A stretch of DNA of 64,000 nt. Source: Peribacillus sp044761985 (lineage in GTDB: Bacteria > Bacillota > Bacilli > Bacillales > DSM-1321). Of the stretch, positions 1-10,063 are shown one piece after another (the first letter of the stretch is position 1; every line of letters starts with the position of its first letter). The translations under genes were made by a program, and so were the position numbers. The stretch is from the NCBI RefSeq assembly GCF_044761985.1, contig NZ_JBIWDK010000007.1, forward strand, positions 62,001 through 126,000, given 5' to 3'. The notes under the pieces were generated by a model. It was not told the DNA's origin and searched no databases. It saw nothing but the letters and a program-made list of their open reading frames with translations.

Positions 1-1073
1 GACAGGGAAAAGCGAATAGTAGATCTAACTTCGTCGATGGTTAACCCTATTGCAGATAATACGTGAGATGGTTTAGTTGAGCTGCATGCAGATCCTGTAG
101 ATACAGCCATTAGTGGAGCTAACTTCTTCACTAATAATTCGTTATTTATTCCTTTGAATTGAACACTTATGACACCAGGTATTTTATTTTTTGAATCGTT
201 ATTAAAATGAATTTGTTCTTGGAATTTTTCTGAAAGGATACCAACTAATTTTTTTTCCAAATTAATAAGCTTCGTATAATTGCTTGTTAATGAGTTGTAG
301 GCTATTTCTGCTGCTTTGCCTATTCCTACAATATTGTGAACAGCTAAAGTACCACTTCGAAGACCCTGCTCTTGTCCACCCCCATGTAATAAGGGTGTGA
401 TTTTGGTCAATATATCATACTGATCTTTTTTTATATAAACTGCACCGATTCCTTTTGGTCCATGGAATTTATGTCCAGAACATGATAAAAAAGTGATACC
501 TGGATAGTCAGTTAAATTAATGTCTATCTTTCCAGTCACCTGTGTTGCATCTGTGTGTAAAAAAATTTTCTTTTCTTCACATAATTGAGAGATTGAAAGA
601 AGATCATTTAATGAGCCTAGTTCATTATTCCCCCAAATAACCGAAACGAGTATTGTGGACGTTTTAATCTCTTTCCTAAGTTCTTCTAATGAAATTCTTC
701 CATACTGATCAACTTCTAGGTATGTAACTTCATACCCCTTTTTTTCTAGGTATTTACATGTTTCTAATACTGATGGATGTTCTACTGCTGTAGTAATAAT
801 ATGATTACCTTTATCGGAATAATAATCAGCTACTCCTTTAATAATCATATTATTACTTTCAGTTGAACCACTAGTAAAGATCACTTCTGAATCAGAACAC
901 CCCAGTAAAGAGGCAAGAGATTGCCGAGCCTCTTTGACAGATGTTTTTGCGTTTTCAGCTACGGAATAATATTTACTAGAAGGGTTACCGAACTCTTCCA
1001 TTAAATAGGGAAGCATCGCATCTTTTACTTCTGGATGGAGCTTGGTTGTTGCACTATTATCCAAATAAAGCAT
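1..1073 (-). CDS. dndA: Cysteine desulfurase DndA, C-terminus beyond window
   Basis: PLP-dependent cysteine desulfurase that supplies sulfur for DNA phosphorothioation by loading persulfide onto DndC or its iron-sulfur centre. The leftward reading frame starts MLYLDNSATTKLHPEVK, the classic NifS/IscS opening. It continues through a T-x-V-E-H-P-S-V-L segment, the PLP-lysine region SCSGHKFHGPKG and GSACSS with the catalytic cysteine, and is still open at base 1, so only the last few dozen residues are missing. It starts 10 bp after the dndE stop, with GGTGAT as ribosome site. As last gene of dndB-C-D-E-A it is assigned to this system rather than to general Fe-S assembly; that assignment rests on context. 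Confidence 0.9.
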   Translation of the reverse strand, partial: MLYLDNSATTKLHPEVKDAMLPYLMEEFGNPSSKYYSVAENAKTSVKEARQSLASLLGCSDSEVIFTSGSTESNNMIIKGVADYYSDKGNHIITTAVEHPSVLETCKYLEKKGYEVTYLEVDQYGRISLEELRKEIKTSTILVSVIWGNNELGSLNDLLSISQLCEEKKIFLHTDATQVTGKIDINLTDYPGITFLSCSGHKFHGPKGIGAVYIKKDQYDILTKITPLLHGGGQEQGLRSGTLAVHNIVGIGKAAEIAYNSLTSNYTKLINLEKKLVGILSEKFQEQIHFNNDSKNKIPGVISVQFKGINNELLVKKLAPLMAVSTGSACSSTKPSHVLSAIGLTIDEVRSTIRFSL

Positions 1074-1082
1074 ACTTATCAC

Positions 1083-1454
1083 CTAGTTTTCCATTTTTAA
1101 TAGATTAATTAAAAGCTTCTCATAATTACCGGCGTGTTTATATTCGCTATCTAGAATTTTTATGCCTCTTTCTAAATGAGCATTAAACAGTTCAGGAAAG
1201 TACTCTTCATCTGGAATATTTCTTTTTGCGTGCTGTTTTATTAAGGCTTTAAATAAGTAATCATTCTCCCCAGTTAATGCATTGCGGTGAATATCTACAC
1301 CCGATTTATTTTCCACTGCATTAGGAAGACAGGGGTCTTTTAGAGAAAGCATTATTGCTATACGGGCCAATACATTCCAGGTTAATCCTGTACTAGCTTG
1401 TAAGTCTATTAATGTATCTCCAGTATATTTGGAAGTCTTTAATCGGAAGTTCAT
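1083..1454 (-). CDS. dndE: DNA sulfur modification protein DndE
   Basis: Small DndE-family protein (123 aa) of the phosphorothioation complex. Known family members form tetramers that bind nicked double-stranded DNA. The sequence has the family shape: a basic N-terminus, a helix reading NVLARIAIMLSLKDP (compare the family motif around R-x-A-x-x-SL), and a C-terminal helix with FNAHLERGIKIL. The start codon overlaps the end of dndD by 4 bp (ATGA), so the two are translationally coupled. A distant second copy lies at 15319-15687. Confidence 0.88.
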   Translation of the reverse strand: MNFRLKTSKYTGDTLIDLQASTGLTWNVLARIAIMLSLKDPCLPNAVENKSGVDIHRNALTGENDYLFKALIKQHAKRNIPDEEYFPELFNAHLERGIKILDSEYKHAGNYEKLLINLLKMEN

Positions 1455-3430
1455 ACACTTTCTCCAATCTTTTTAAAAGAAAAATAATGATCAATGATTT
1501 TGGTCTTTTTATATTCAACATTAAATTCCAGCATATATTCTTTGGAAACGAAAGGTTTCAATATTTCATAATGCTCTGTATCAATTTCACTATCCGTTGA
1601 CAGGATAATAGCTTGTTGTCCACAATTAGGAATGAAATACTGTAGAACAGCAGTTTTATGGGTCTTGTCTAAACGACCAAGTAATGTATCAAAGATAAAT
1701 GGAACCTTTCTTCCAGAGCTCTTGAAAATGGCCCAGATTAATGATATTAGAAGGATTTGTTTCTCTCCGGCCGATAGTGTCGTTTTTTCAATCGAATCCT
1801 TATTAGAATCTAATAGAATAATGTCGTAGGTGTTTTCATCAATATGGATAGATGAAATATAGTTCTGTTTTCTTAATATTTTTCTTAACATTGTGGTGGC
1901 TGCAATTTGTACTTCTTGCAGTTTTTTCTTTAATTGTATTTGCCTAAAACGTTTACTTAAAGTAATGATTTTTTGTGATTCTAAGAAAGAACTTTGTGTC
2001 TTTTCATTATCTTTAAGTTGAGAATGGATTTTTTGTAAAGCATTAGATGTAGATTCATAAGAACGATTTAACTCTACTAACTTTTCTTCGGATTCTGTGA
2101 CCTTTGTATCTAATTCAAAAATAACTTTTTGTAATTTCTCCATTTTTTCTATCATTTCACTAAACTCGTTTGTAGTGTCATTAATTTTTAGTGCTGATCT
2201 CAGCTCATATAAAGATTTTAATTTAACTTTATTATCTTCAATAATGTTTAAAATATCCTGTTTATTATAATGACTTATCTTGGTGTACATACTTTCTATC
2301 AAGCTACTCTCAGAAAATGAAGCATCATGTATCAGGATTAAATTTTCCTCTGGTTGAACTATATTTAGTATTTTTTTCTTGAGTATTTCCTGATTATTTT
2401 CGGGGCTTGAGATAGAATTTAGAATGTCAGTTAGAGCCTCAACTGATAGCTTTGAATCCAATTGAGCATGAAGGTGAAGAGATTCTTCGTCAGCTAACTG
2501 TTTTCTTGTTTCACCTAGTAAATTTGCACCTAATACAAAGGGAAGAAGTGAGGATACAAACTCTTTAATTTGTTCTCCATTTTGTTTTCTCTCTTGTTCC
2601 AAAGTGTGAATTTGATTTAAGATGCGTTCTCTTTCTGCTTTAACCAACCCACCATTAGTATCAAAAAGTTGTTTTTCATTATTATAGCTATCTTGGTATT
2701 CTTGTCTCTTCACTTTATATTCGTTAAGCTGAGTAGTTAAATCATTTATATTCTTCTTAATCATTTTTTCTGTGTTATTTAATTCGTATAAATCTTTTTC
2801 AATCGATTCCATTTTTTTGAGGTCAATATTTTGATTGGAATAGGATTCTAAATCAAGTTCTAATACTTCGAATAAATCCAAATTGAATACGACTTTTGAC
2901 AGATTTCTTAGATAATCAGACAAAAGGTCTTCATTCACGATTCTTGAGATATCTTCTCCGTCAAATAAACATAAATCTAATAACTGTGGAGGCATGACTT
3001 CTTTTAACTTGGCGTGAAAAAGCTCTTTATCATAAGTGGATAAATGCTTTCCATTAGCTATGATTTCGAATGTTTCTTTTAAACTTTCATTTTTAAAATT
3101 CCAGTGCCTATAAAGGATGTAATCAGTTTTTTCGTAACCATCCACTAATGTAAACTCCAGCTTTATACGAAAGTTATTTTCATTTATTTTCTTTGCCTCA
3201 TTGTTAAGAATGTTTTTAACTCTTTTATAATAATCGTTACTCTCCGTTTTAAACCCAAAAGAGTATGCCCCAAAAAGCCCAAGTTTAATGGCATTTAAAA
3301 GAGTCGTCTTGCCTGCACCATTTTCCCCACCAATCAAGATGACATTTTTATCATGTTGGGTGCGGAAATCGAATGTATTGCTTCCCCTATATGCGCCTAT
3401 ATTAGTTAATTGAATTTCATTTATTCTCAT
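1451..3430 (-). CDS. dndD: DNA sulfur modification ATPase DndD
   Basis: SMC/Rad50-like ABC ATPase of phosphorothioate modification (659 aa). Walker A is GGENGAGKTT at residues 34-43. Next comes a DndD-typical LCLFDGEDI segment near 155, then a long coiled coil (roughly 200-530). The C-terminal ABC half has signature LSAGEKQ, Walker B-like FIFDTLLGRLD and the switch segment ILSTDSEID. Known DndD proteins hydrolyse ATP and are thought to alter DNA structure or nick DNA during sulfur insertion. It ends in a 4-bp overlap with dndE and starts 12 bp after the dndC stop. It is related to, but clearly distinct in sequence from, the protein at 15692-17707. Confidence 0.93.
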   Translation of the reverse strand: MRINEIQLTNIGAYRGSNTFDFRTQHDKNVILIGGENGAGKTTLLNAIKLGLFGAYSFGFKTESNDYYKRVKNILNNEAKKINENNFRIKLEFTLVDGYEKTDYILYRHWNFKNESLKETFEIIANGKHLSTYDKELFHAKLKEVMPPQLLDLCLFDGEDISRIVNEDLLSDYLRNLSKVVFNLDLFEVLELDLESYSNQNIDLKKMESIEKDLYELNNTEKMIKKNINDLTTQLNEYKVKRQEYQDSYNNEKQLFDTNGGLVKAERERILNQIHTLEQERKQNGEQIKEFVSSLLPFVLGANLLGETRKQLADEESLHLHAQLDSKLSVEALTDILNSISSPENNQEILKKKILNIVQPEENLILIHDASFSESSLIESMYTKISHYNKQDILNIIEDNKVKLKSLYELRSALKINDTTNEFSEMIEKMEKLQKVIFELDTKVTESEEKLVELNRSYESTSNALQKIHSQLKDNEKTQSSFLESQKIITLSKRFRQIQLKKKLQEVQIAATTMLRKILRKQNYISSIHIDENTYDIILLDSNKDSIEKTTLSAGEKQILLISLIWAIFKSSGRKVPFIFDTLLGRLDKTHKTAVLQYFIPNCGQQAIILSTDSEIDTEHYEILKPFVSKEYMLEFNVEYKKTKIIDHYFSFKKIGESV

Positions 3431-3441
3431 GTGTTGCTCCT

Positions 3442-5043
3442 TTATTTCTCTATAAGATGTAAGTAGTCTTGTTTTAGTGCTTTGCTTATATCGTCCATTA
3501 ACCCACGTCTTACTCTTAAACCGGAATATTCTTTTTCAATAGCAACAAGCTTTTTGACAACATTTATATCAACTTTATATTGGTCGCATAATAGTTCAAG
3601 GTCAGATACTTGTTCTTTATCAAATAGCGGTCGATCATCTAACTCCCATTCAATTTCGTTACCGATAATCTTTTTGTGCATTTCTGGAATTGGATCATCC
3701 CACTCGCCATTATCAAACCAAATTTTTCGAATTGCCTTTAATTCATCGATGCTTATCAACTCATAGTAAGGATCATCAGGATGAGTTAATTGGCTTTGTA
3801 CTGTAAGAAGATTTTTTAGTATTTCTTTTCTTGTTTGTATAGTAAATGGTCCAAGCCCAAGTTGTGCGTATTTTTCAACGATTTGTCCGTCGAGTAATTC
3901 TTCTTCATAGGTCACTAAAATTTTATGGTCGCTTGCTTCGCTAAGATCTATATTATGTTCTGAAATATATTCTTTAAGATTTTCTTTTTTTACATGATTG
4001 TATTCGTTTAAAGGGACAAGTTGTTTTGCTCTACTTGATTTTTTAGGGATTAAGACATGAGGTACACCTTCAATGTCTTCAATTTTTACTTCATTATAAT
4101 AGATTTGACCATTCATTCTATACTTCATCCTACGCGTACGATCATCTCTAATTGTAGTTAGCCAGTTTCTAAATTCAAGTAGAGGTTTCATCCAGTCATG
4201 ACCGCTTTGAATAAATCCAGTTAATGCTTTATCTTCATTTACTACTGTACAAACCCAGCAGCCAAAACGGCTATTTCCACATGATCCAGCATTTTCTTTA
4301 ATCGTTTTATCTATGATAAGCGGGCATTCTCCACTATTTGAATCTTGATATAGTCTATGAAGTTCGTGATTATCATCTCCCCAAGGGCATGGATGGTTAA
4401 GTAAGTAATCCCAAACGTCATCTAGAGAAAAACTTCTAATTGGTGCATAGACATAAGCGTTTGAAAGAGTAGAATGACGCATAAATAACTTTCCATCAAC
4501 TGTATGGGACCGTATAACATTCCCCCTAGTAACACTTTCATCTTCCCTGACGCCTAATACCATGATTACTTCTCCAAATGATGATACTTTATCCATGATA
4601 AACTGATTAGCAGGATCGATTTTTAAACGGTCCGTACACCATCTGAATTGCTGGTTAGGAGTTGGATAGCCCTTACCTATAATATTGACCCAGAAGGACT
4701 GTTTAATGATGGGCTTTACTTTATGTGTTTCAATAGGTAAGTCGCGTGAGAGTGCTTCATCTTGTATACGTCTCAAAGTTTGATTAATAGAATTAATGAT
4801 TAATGGTGTTTCAACTAGTGTATCGGAAGAAATGACATATACCTTTTTATGCAACTCTTCTTTATTTAGCTCGCTTAATGCTTCGAAAATAAGTTGTACC
4901 ACTACGGTAGAATCTTTTCCTCCACTATAACCGACTACCCAGGGACGGTTGTCCATTTTGTAGGCTAGTTTAATTTGTTTTTTTGCATCTTCAACAATTG
5001 GCATTTCTTTTGAAAATAAACTACTAATAATTCCTTCTGCCAT
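3442..5043 (-). CDS. dndC: Phosphorothioation sulfurtransferase DndC
   Basis: DndC (533 aa) belongs to the PAPS-reductase/ATP-pyrophosphatase family and is thought to activate the DNA backbone for sulfur transfer. The PP-loop SGGKDST lies at residues 40-46. Cysteines consistent with the family's [4Fe-4S] site occur in RWCTDRLK and in a cluster around GSCGNSRFGCWVCTV. The start ATG overlaps the dndB stop (TAATG), showing tight coupling. This is the only dndC in the window, so any activity of the second dndDE-like pair would have to borrow it or not need it. Confidence 0.94.
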   Translation of the reverse strand: MAEGIISSLFSKEMPIVEDAKKQIKLAYKMDNRPWVVGYSGGKDSTVVVQLIFEALSELNKEELHKKVYVISSDTLVETPLIINSINQTLRRIQDEALSRDLPIETHKVKPIIKQSFWVNIIGKGYPTPNQQFRWCTDRLKIDPANQFIMDKVSSFGEVIMVLGVREDESVTRGNVIRSHTVDGKLFMRHSTLSNAYVYAPIRSFSLDDVWDYLLNHPCPWGDDNHELHRLYQDSNSGECPLIIDKTIKENAGSCGNSRFGCWVCTVVNEDKALTGFIQSGHDWMKPLLEFRNWLTTIRDDRTRRMKYRMNGQIYYNEVKIEDIEGVPHVLIPKKSSRAKQLVPLNEYNHVKKENLKEYISEHNIDLSEASDHKILVTYEEELLDGQIVEKYAQLGLGPFTIQTRKEILKNLLTVQSQLTHPDDPYYELISIDELKAIRKIWFDNGEWDDPIPEMHKKIIGNEIEWELDDRPLFDKEQVSDLELLCDQYKVDINVVKKLVAIEKEYSGLRVRRGLMDDISKALKQDYLHLIEK

Positions 5044-6143
5044 TAAACTTTCACTCCTTTAAAAAATTTATTTTCTAATGCTTGCTCTTGCTCTGTTAGA
5101 GGAATATCAATTAATTGTTTTATTTTATTAGCGGTTAACTGTATGGTTGAGCTGTTTTTTTGAATTCTGCCATTTTGATTAAAGGCTCGTCCTAACCAGT
5201 CATTTGTATTAACCCGTGTCCAATCAATTTTTGAAAGTCTCTTAATATATTGTGGCCAATTATTTTCATGATATTTACGAAGATAACGACCTACAAGACC
5301 CACAGCTTCTATAAATACACCATGTCCTACAATATAATTAGCTCTAAGTTCACGTGTAGTTAATTCTTTATTTAAGACCATGTTCCATTCTATTATTGAT
5401 TCACATAATGTACTCCAAAACTTAACCAAGAAATCTTCATCTTCCTGGTTAATATTTTCTCCTTTACTTTTTCCAAGTAGGCGCAAGTTCGTATTAAAAA
5501 TGTGATTTAGCGCAAGAATTTTAGGTGAGTTTTGTGACAGAGAAACTCTCTCTTTATCTGTGTATCTAGTTAATAATGGGACACTAGTAATGATATCTTT
5601 TGTAATCATAGCCAATCGGTCTCGATGATCGTATAAAATGCCAATAGAAGATGTAGTATTTACTGCATGTCGATTTAAATCGGAAAACATCTGCTGAGAT
5701 TTTTTTAATCCTTCATCATGAAAAAAAACGACTGAAATTGTTTCATTAGCGATTTCGGGTGAAAGTTTTAAAGCTTCTTCTATAGCTGCACGTCTATGCT
5801 GTCCATCATTAATTAAGAATCTAGATTCTAAAGAGATCTTTAATTGTCCAAGATCATTAAATCCAACTTCATTTTTAAAAGGGATAAAAGCAATATCCCC
5901 ATCGATAGAGGCTGTAATGGAAGAGAACACATAATCTTTGGGGTTCTCAACAATGTAATTTGTGATATCTGGAATCCTAGCCTTATTTAAGATACGTTGT
6001 GAGCGATGTTCTGGTGGAATTTCTTCTTCATCAAAAAGAAAAATTTTTGGGATTATTCTAAGAGGGCACATCACAACGTAATATTCTTTATCACCTTGTT
6101 TCCCTCGAATAGCAGGGAAATTATAACTGAATATGGCGTCCAT
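5043..6143 (-). CDS. dndB: DNA sulfur modification regulator DndB
   Basis: First gene of the leftward operon (366 aa). The DGQHR-domain motif is present as NDGQHRRAAIEEAL near residue 115. In characterised systems DndB homologues repress the dnd operon and tune modification frequency. I chose ATG 6143 because TAGGAGG lies 7 bp upstream; a TTG two codons earlier lacks that spacing. Next to the ribosome site is a perfect palindrome (6159-6170) that may be its own operator. Confidence 0.92.
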   Translation of the reverse strand: MDAIFSYNFPAIRGKQGDKEYYVVMCPLRIIPKIFLFDEEEIPPEHRSQRILNKARIPDITNYIVENPKDYVFSSITASIDGDIAFIPFKNEVGFNDLGQLKISLESRFLINDGQHRRAAIEEALKLSPEIANETISVVFFHDEGLKKSQQMFSDLNRHAVNTTSSIGILYDHRDRLAMITKDIITSVPLLTRYTDKERVSLSQNSPKILALNHIFNTNLRLLGKSKGENINQEDEDFLVKFWSTLCESIIEWNMVLNKELTTRELRANYIVGHGVFIEAVGLVGRYLRKYHENNWPQYIKRLSKIDWTRVNTNDWLGRAFNQNGRIQKNSSTIQLTANKIKQLIDIPLTEQEQALENKFFKGVKV

Positions 6144-6158
6144 AAACAAACCTCCTAA

Positions 6159-6170
6159 TTACGTACGTAA
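6159..6170. promoter_or_regulatory. Palindrome between dndB and dptF (candidate operator)
   Basis: TTACGTACGTAA is a perfect 12-bp palindrome 15 bp upstream of the dndB start, in the 200-bp divergent dndB/dptF region. A looser inverted repeat (GTAGTA at 6197-6202, TACTAC at 6216-6221) lies 26 bp further on. The position fits an autorepressor site for DndB, but this is inference. Confidence 0.45.
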
Positions 6171-6343
6171 TAATTAATTAAAGTATAAACGGAATAGTAG
6201 TAAATTACAATAATCTACTACGAACCTTTATTCGTTTTCGTTAAATATTTGGATCGAATTGGAAGGAATTGGGTGACCTTACTTATTAATTACCTATATG
6301 TTAAAATGTATCGTAAATGATTAATACTATCGGAGTTGAAAAA

Positions 6344-8617
6344 ATGAATCTACAAGAAGGTTATTTCCTAAGTTTCTTAGAAAATATAAACCCTGTAGCA
6401 GCTTACAATGCAAAAAAAATGGATGAATTAATATTTGAAGATCCTAGCAGTGCTATTGTGAAAGCAAGACTATTTGCAGAAGAAATTTTAAATCAAGTTT
6501 TTAAAATAGATAACATTCAAGCACCCTATCTTTCTTCGTTACATGAGAAGATTAACTACCTATCCAAGGAAGGATATATAAAAAGGGAAATTCAACAATC
6601 TTTTGATGTTATTCGTCTTTCAGGAAATAAAGCAGCGCATGATGGTAAGTTTAACGATATAACTGAGGCATTCAAATTACACAAAGAAATGTACAAAATT
6701 GCGGTTTGGTTTGCTGAAGTCTATTCTTCGGATCATTTGAAATTTCCGGTTTATGACATACCGAAACCCCGAGATAATATTGAGGACATTGTACAGAAAA
6801 AGATATTAGAACTTTTAGGCATGGGTACAATTAAGCCAGCTCAAGAAAATATTGAGCCTTTGACAGCCACAGATATATTAAAGGAAAAAGAGAAGACTAA
6901 TTCTATTACGTTGACTAAAGACTTAGGACCGGGACAAAGTTATTTATTAAGGGAGTTAATTCGATTAAAGGACTCATCCCAGGAAGCTGTTGAAAATGCT
7001 AGTCAATTTAGCGAATTTAAGGATTATTTGCACGTTACCCGTAAGATTCAAGAGGATTTAGAGAATATTCTTGAGGAAAATCACAGGAGAGAAAAGGGAA
7101 ATCTCATTTTACTATGCGGAAGTGTAGGAGATGGAAAATCTCATTTACTGGCTTATTTAAAAGAGAAAAAGCCGGAAATCATTAATGAATATATCATTTT
7201 AAATGATGCGACTGAAAGTTTCTCACCAAATAAGAATGCTATGGAAACACTGGAAGAAGTATTGAAGAATTTCTCTGATGAAAAAATCGAGAAAACTACG
7301 GAGAAAATTATTTTAGCTATAAATATGGGGGTTTTGCATAATTTTATTAATATGCAGCACAAAGAATTCTCTTATAACAAGTTAAGATCATTTGTTAATG
7401 GTAGTGATCTATTTACTCAAAATATAACAAGTCATTTCAGTGACCAAACTTTTGATTTACTTAGTTTTGCAGATTATCACTCGTTTGAACTGACTGAATC
7501 AGGACCTTTATCTTCTTTCTACTCTACTTTATTAGAACGAATCTTTTTACCATCTCAGAATAATCCGTTTTATTTAGCTCAAATGGAAGACGAAAAGAAT
7601 AATATTGATACCATGGTTCATGAAAACTACCGATTCATGCAAAGTCCAGCAGTTCAATTTCAGGTTGTACAAATAATAATCAAAACAATTATTAAACAAA
7701 AATTAGTTATTTCTGCGCGTGCCTTTCTAAACTTCATTGCAGATATCTTAATACCAGATGAAAATTTAAACATCAATTTATTAACTCAAATACAATTACT
7801 TGAGTTTTCAGTACCTAATTTAATGTTTAATAGGGCAGAGAGATCGTCTATTTTAGAAGCGGTAAGCCAGTTAGATCCAATCCATAATCGATCGAAGCAT
7901 ATCGATCAACTTGTAGTTGAATTAAATACGCTTAATGATTGGTCAAAAATCATCAATGAATATATTGAGGATGATACTTCAAAAGCCTGGCTTAAACCGT
8001 TCGATAAAAATAGTTTAACTGACCAAACGGCTAATTTGTTTTTTGAAGCATTTATTCGAATAACATTTTTAACTAATAAAAAATTCTCTTTAAAAGTAGA
8101 AGAAAGTAGTTACAAAAAATACCTAGAGCATCTATTCTACTTTAATATAGGAAGTAAAAAGAAAATCAAACATTTTTATGATGAAGTTAAAACCATAATT
8201 TTCAAATGGAAAGGCAGCCCAGAAAAAGATTATATCTTCTTAAATAGACCTAATAAAAACTATCGTTTAGCCCAAAAAATGAATTTAAAACCAACCATTG
8301 AACACCTTGAAGAGAATAAAAAAGATATTTTAGAAGCGTTTAAATCGTCTATCTTATTGGCTTATGAAGGAATAAATGATCAGAAAATCTTTTTAGATAT
8401 TGATTATCCCCTTTTTCAATTGTTAACAAAAGTGTACGAAGGGTACCGTCCAAATAAAAAAGATGAAGAAGACGCAATTAAGTTTGTAGAAATAGTGGAA
8501 AAGCTTATGAGTCTCGGAGACAAGAAGAAGGAAATGCTTGTATATTTCCCTAGTGATAATAGATCTTATAAGATTAAGCGTGATGATTTTGGTGCTATTG
8601 TATTTGAAAGGGAGTAA
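6344..8617 (+). CDS. dptF: Phosphorothioation-dependent restriction protein DptF with N-terminal DUF4145-like domain
   Basis: P-loop protein of the DptFGH restriction complex that attacks DNA lacking phosphorothioate marks. Start ATG 6344 is preceded by CGGAG at 8 bp; an upstream in-frame ATG at 6317 has no ribosome site. Residues about 10-130 resemble DUF4145 (HEPN-like), with KARLFAEEILNQVF and the LSGNKAAHDG segment. Walker A is GSVGDGKSH near residue 258. At 757 aa it is longer than I would expect for DptF, because of the extra N-terminal domain. It is followed within 6 bp by dptG. The family call rests on context plus the P-loop pattern. Confidence 0.85.
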   Translation: MNLQEGYFLSFLENINPVAAYNAKKMDELIFEDPSSAIVKARLFAEEILNQVFKIDNIQAPYLSSLHEKINYLSKEGYIKREIQQSFDVIRLSGNKAAHDGKFNDITEAFKLHKEMYKIAVWFAEVYSSDHLKFPVYDIPKPRDNIEDIVQKKILELLGMGTIKPAQENIEPLTATDILKEKEKTNSITLTKDLGPGQSYLLRELIRLKDSSQEAVENASQFSEFKDYLHVTRKIQEDLENILEENHRREKGNLILLCGSVGDGKSHLLAYLKEKKPEIINEYIILNDATESFSPNKNAMETLEEVLKNFSDEKIEKTTEKIILAINMGVLHNFINMQHKEFSYNKLRSFVNGSDLFTQNITSHFSDQTFDLLSFADYHSFELTESGPLSSFYSTLLERIFLPSQNNPFYLAQMEDEKNNIDTMVHENYRFMQSPAVQFQVVQIIIKTIIKQKLVISARAFLNFIADILIPDENLNINLLTQIQLLEFSVPNLMFNRAERSSILEAVSQLDPIHNRSKHIDQLVVELNTLNDWSKIINEYIEDDTSKAWLKPFDKNSLTDQTANLFFEAFIRITFLTNKKFSLKVEESSYKKYLEHLFYFNIGSKKKIKHFYDEVKTIIFKWKGSPEKDYIFLNRPNKNYRLAQKMNLKPTIEHLEENKKDILEAFKSSILLAYEGINDQKIFLDIDYPLFQLLTKVYEGYRPNKKDEEDAIKFVEIVEKLMSLGDKKKEMLVYFPSDNRSYKIKRDDFGAIVFERE

Positions 8618-8623
8618 TAATGA

Positions 8624-10063
8624 ATGGTTCAAACCTTGGATCGAGATCACTTGAGAAATCTATTAATAGAACAGAAAGTAAAAAAACATGTTACTGGGAA
8701 GGTCCTCGACATTCTCCCGTTCTTAACAAAGAGAACGAAAGCAATAAAAGATGGATTTAACAGTGTATTGGGAGAGTATATACGAAATATTTCAGAGATT
8801 AATGTAAAAGATCTTAAAAATAAAAAAGGCAATGAGTTTTACATGGTATCAGAAGAAGATGATATTAGTCAGTTAATTGCCAATGAAGTAGAATTCGATT
8901 CGGAGGATGATGAATTCGATTTTATAAGGTTTTTAAATCAATACTTGTTCAATCAAGATAAAATTCAGCCAGTTCATCCTTTTTTATTTAATTATATTAA
9001 ATTAAATAAAGATCTTCAAAATGAATTTGGAAAATACGCCAAATTCATGAGTGAGGTGTTGGTCGCTGATCACCCAGCGATTAAGTCAATCTTTACTAAC
9101 AAAGATTCAGAGGATATATTAACAGAGCTTATTTTAAGTAAGTTAGATACATTAGAGTATGAGAAAGATAAACAGCAGGATAAGGTGAAAAAGAAGAATC
9201 AGTATCAGCAACTCCTGCCTTCAATGGCTAAATTATATCAAGAGGATATGATCTATTTAAGTAAATATAAGGACTACTTTTTAACCTCATTCCCTCAGTT
9301 AACTCATTTTTATGCTTTCATGTATGCTTGTCAATTGATCTTTAAGTTTGAACAATTTACTGAAGCTGACTTTGAATCAACACAACCGCTTTACTTTGCA
9401 TTGGAATGGGAGTCGATCAGCAAAAGACGAAAAGCAGCCGATGATCTAGATGGGTTTAAGTACATTAAAGGAAAATCCAATCATCTATTTCCGCATATCA
9501 ATACTATTTCACAATTAAGTTACAACTCATTTACGAACTCTTTTGATGAGGAAATTGAAAGTCTTCCTTTTATTCCTTACAGTGAACTAATTAAGCTGAT
9601 TTATGGTCAAGGGGAAGAATATCAAAAAGATTTTTTGATAGAATTAAATCAGTGGATTAATGATTATGCTAATTGGTTTGAAATAGAAGTTCCGGATCCT
9701 TCTATAGATATTCCAGATGCATTTAAAGTATTATTTGATTGTATTAAAGAAGGAACAAGTTCTGAAGTAGCTAAAAAATACGGAGAAAACATTGAGGACT
9801 TAGGCGCCCCATTTCTAAAAAGTAGAGGAAGCTTAGGCCAGGTTTATAATATTAAACATGATTTCCTTTTGCTGCTAACAGCAGTTTCTGTAAAGGACCA
9901 GAGGATGCCACTAAATGAACTCTTTACAGAGTTTGAAAAAAGAGGCGTAGCCTTTGATAGATATTCTAGAAAAGAAATCATAACGTTATTTGATAATCAT
10001 AATATTCTCGACAAAAAAAGTGATAGTGGTGATGCTCAGTATGTCAAACCAATTTTATTATAA
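8624..10063 (+). CDS. dptG: Phosphorothioation-dependent restriction protein DptG
   Basis: Middle gene of dptF-G-H (479 aa), identified mainly by position and size between a DptF-type P-loop protein and the giant DptH. It is hydrophilic with no membrane segments, has an acidic N-terminal third and no recognisable enzyme motif, as is usual for DptG. It starts 6 bp after dptF stops, and its 3' end overlaps dptH by 23 bp, so the three are co-translated. DptG is required for restriction in known systems, but its biochemical role is unclear. Confidence 0.82.
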   Translation: MVQTLDRDHLRNLLIEQKVKKHVTGKVLDILPFLTKRTKAIKDGFNSVLGEYIRNISEINVKDLKNKKGNEFYMVSEEDDISQLIANEVEFDSEDDEFDFIRFLNQYLFNQDKIQPVHPFLFNYIKLNKDLQNEFGKYAKFMSEVLVADHPAIKSIFTNKDSEDILTELILSKLDTLEYEKDKQQDKVKKKNQYQQLLPSMAKLYQEDMIYLSKYKDYFLTSFPQLTHFYAFMYACQLIFKFEQFTEADFESTQPLYFALEWESISKRRKAADDLDGFKYIKGKSNHLFPHINTISQLSYNSFTNSFDEEIESLPFIPYSELIKLIYGQGEEYQKDFLIELNQWINDYANWFEIEVPDPSIDIPDAFKVLFDCIKEGTSSEVAKKYGENIEDLGAPFLKSRGSLGQVYNIKHDFLLLLTAVSVKDQRMPLNELFTEFEKRGVAFDRYSRKEIITLFDNHNILDKKSDSGDAQYVKPILL

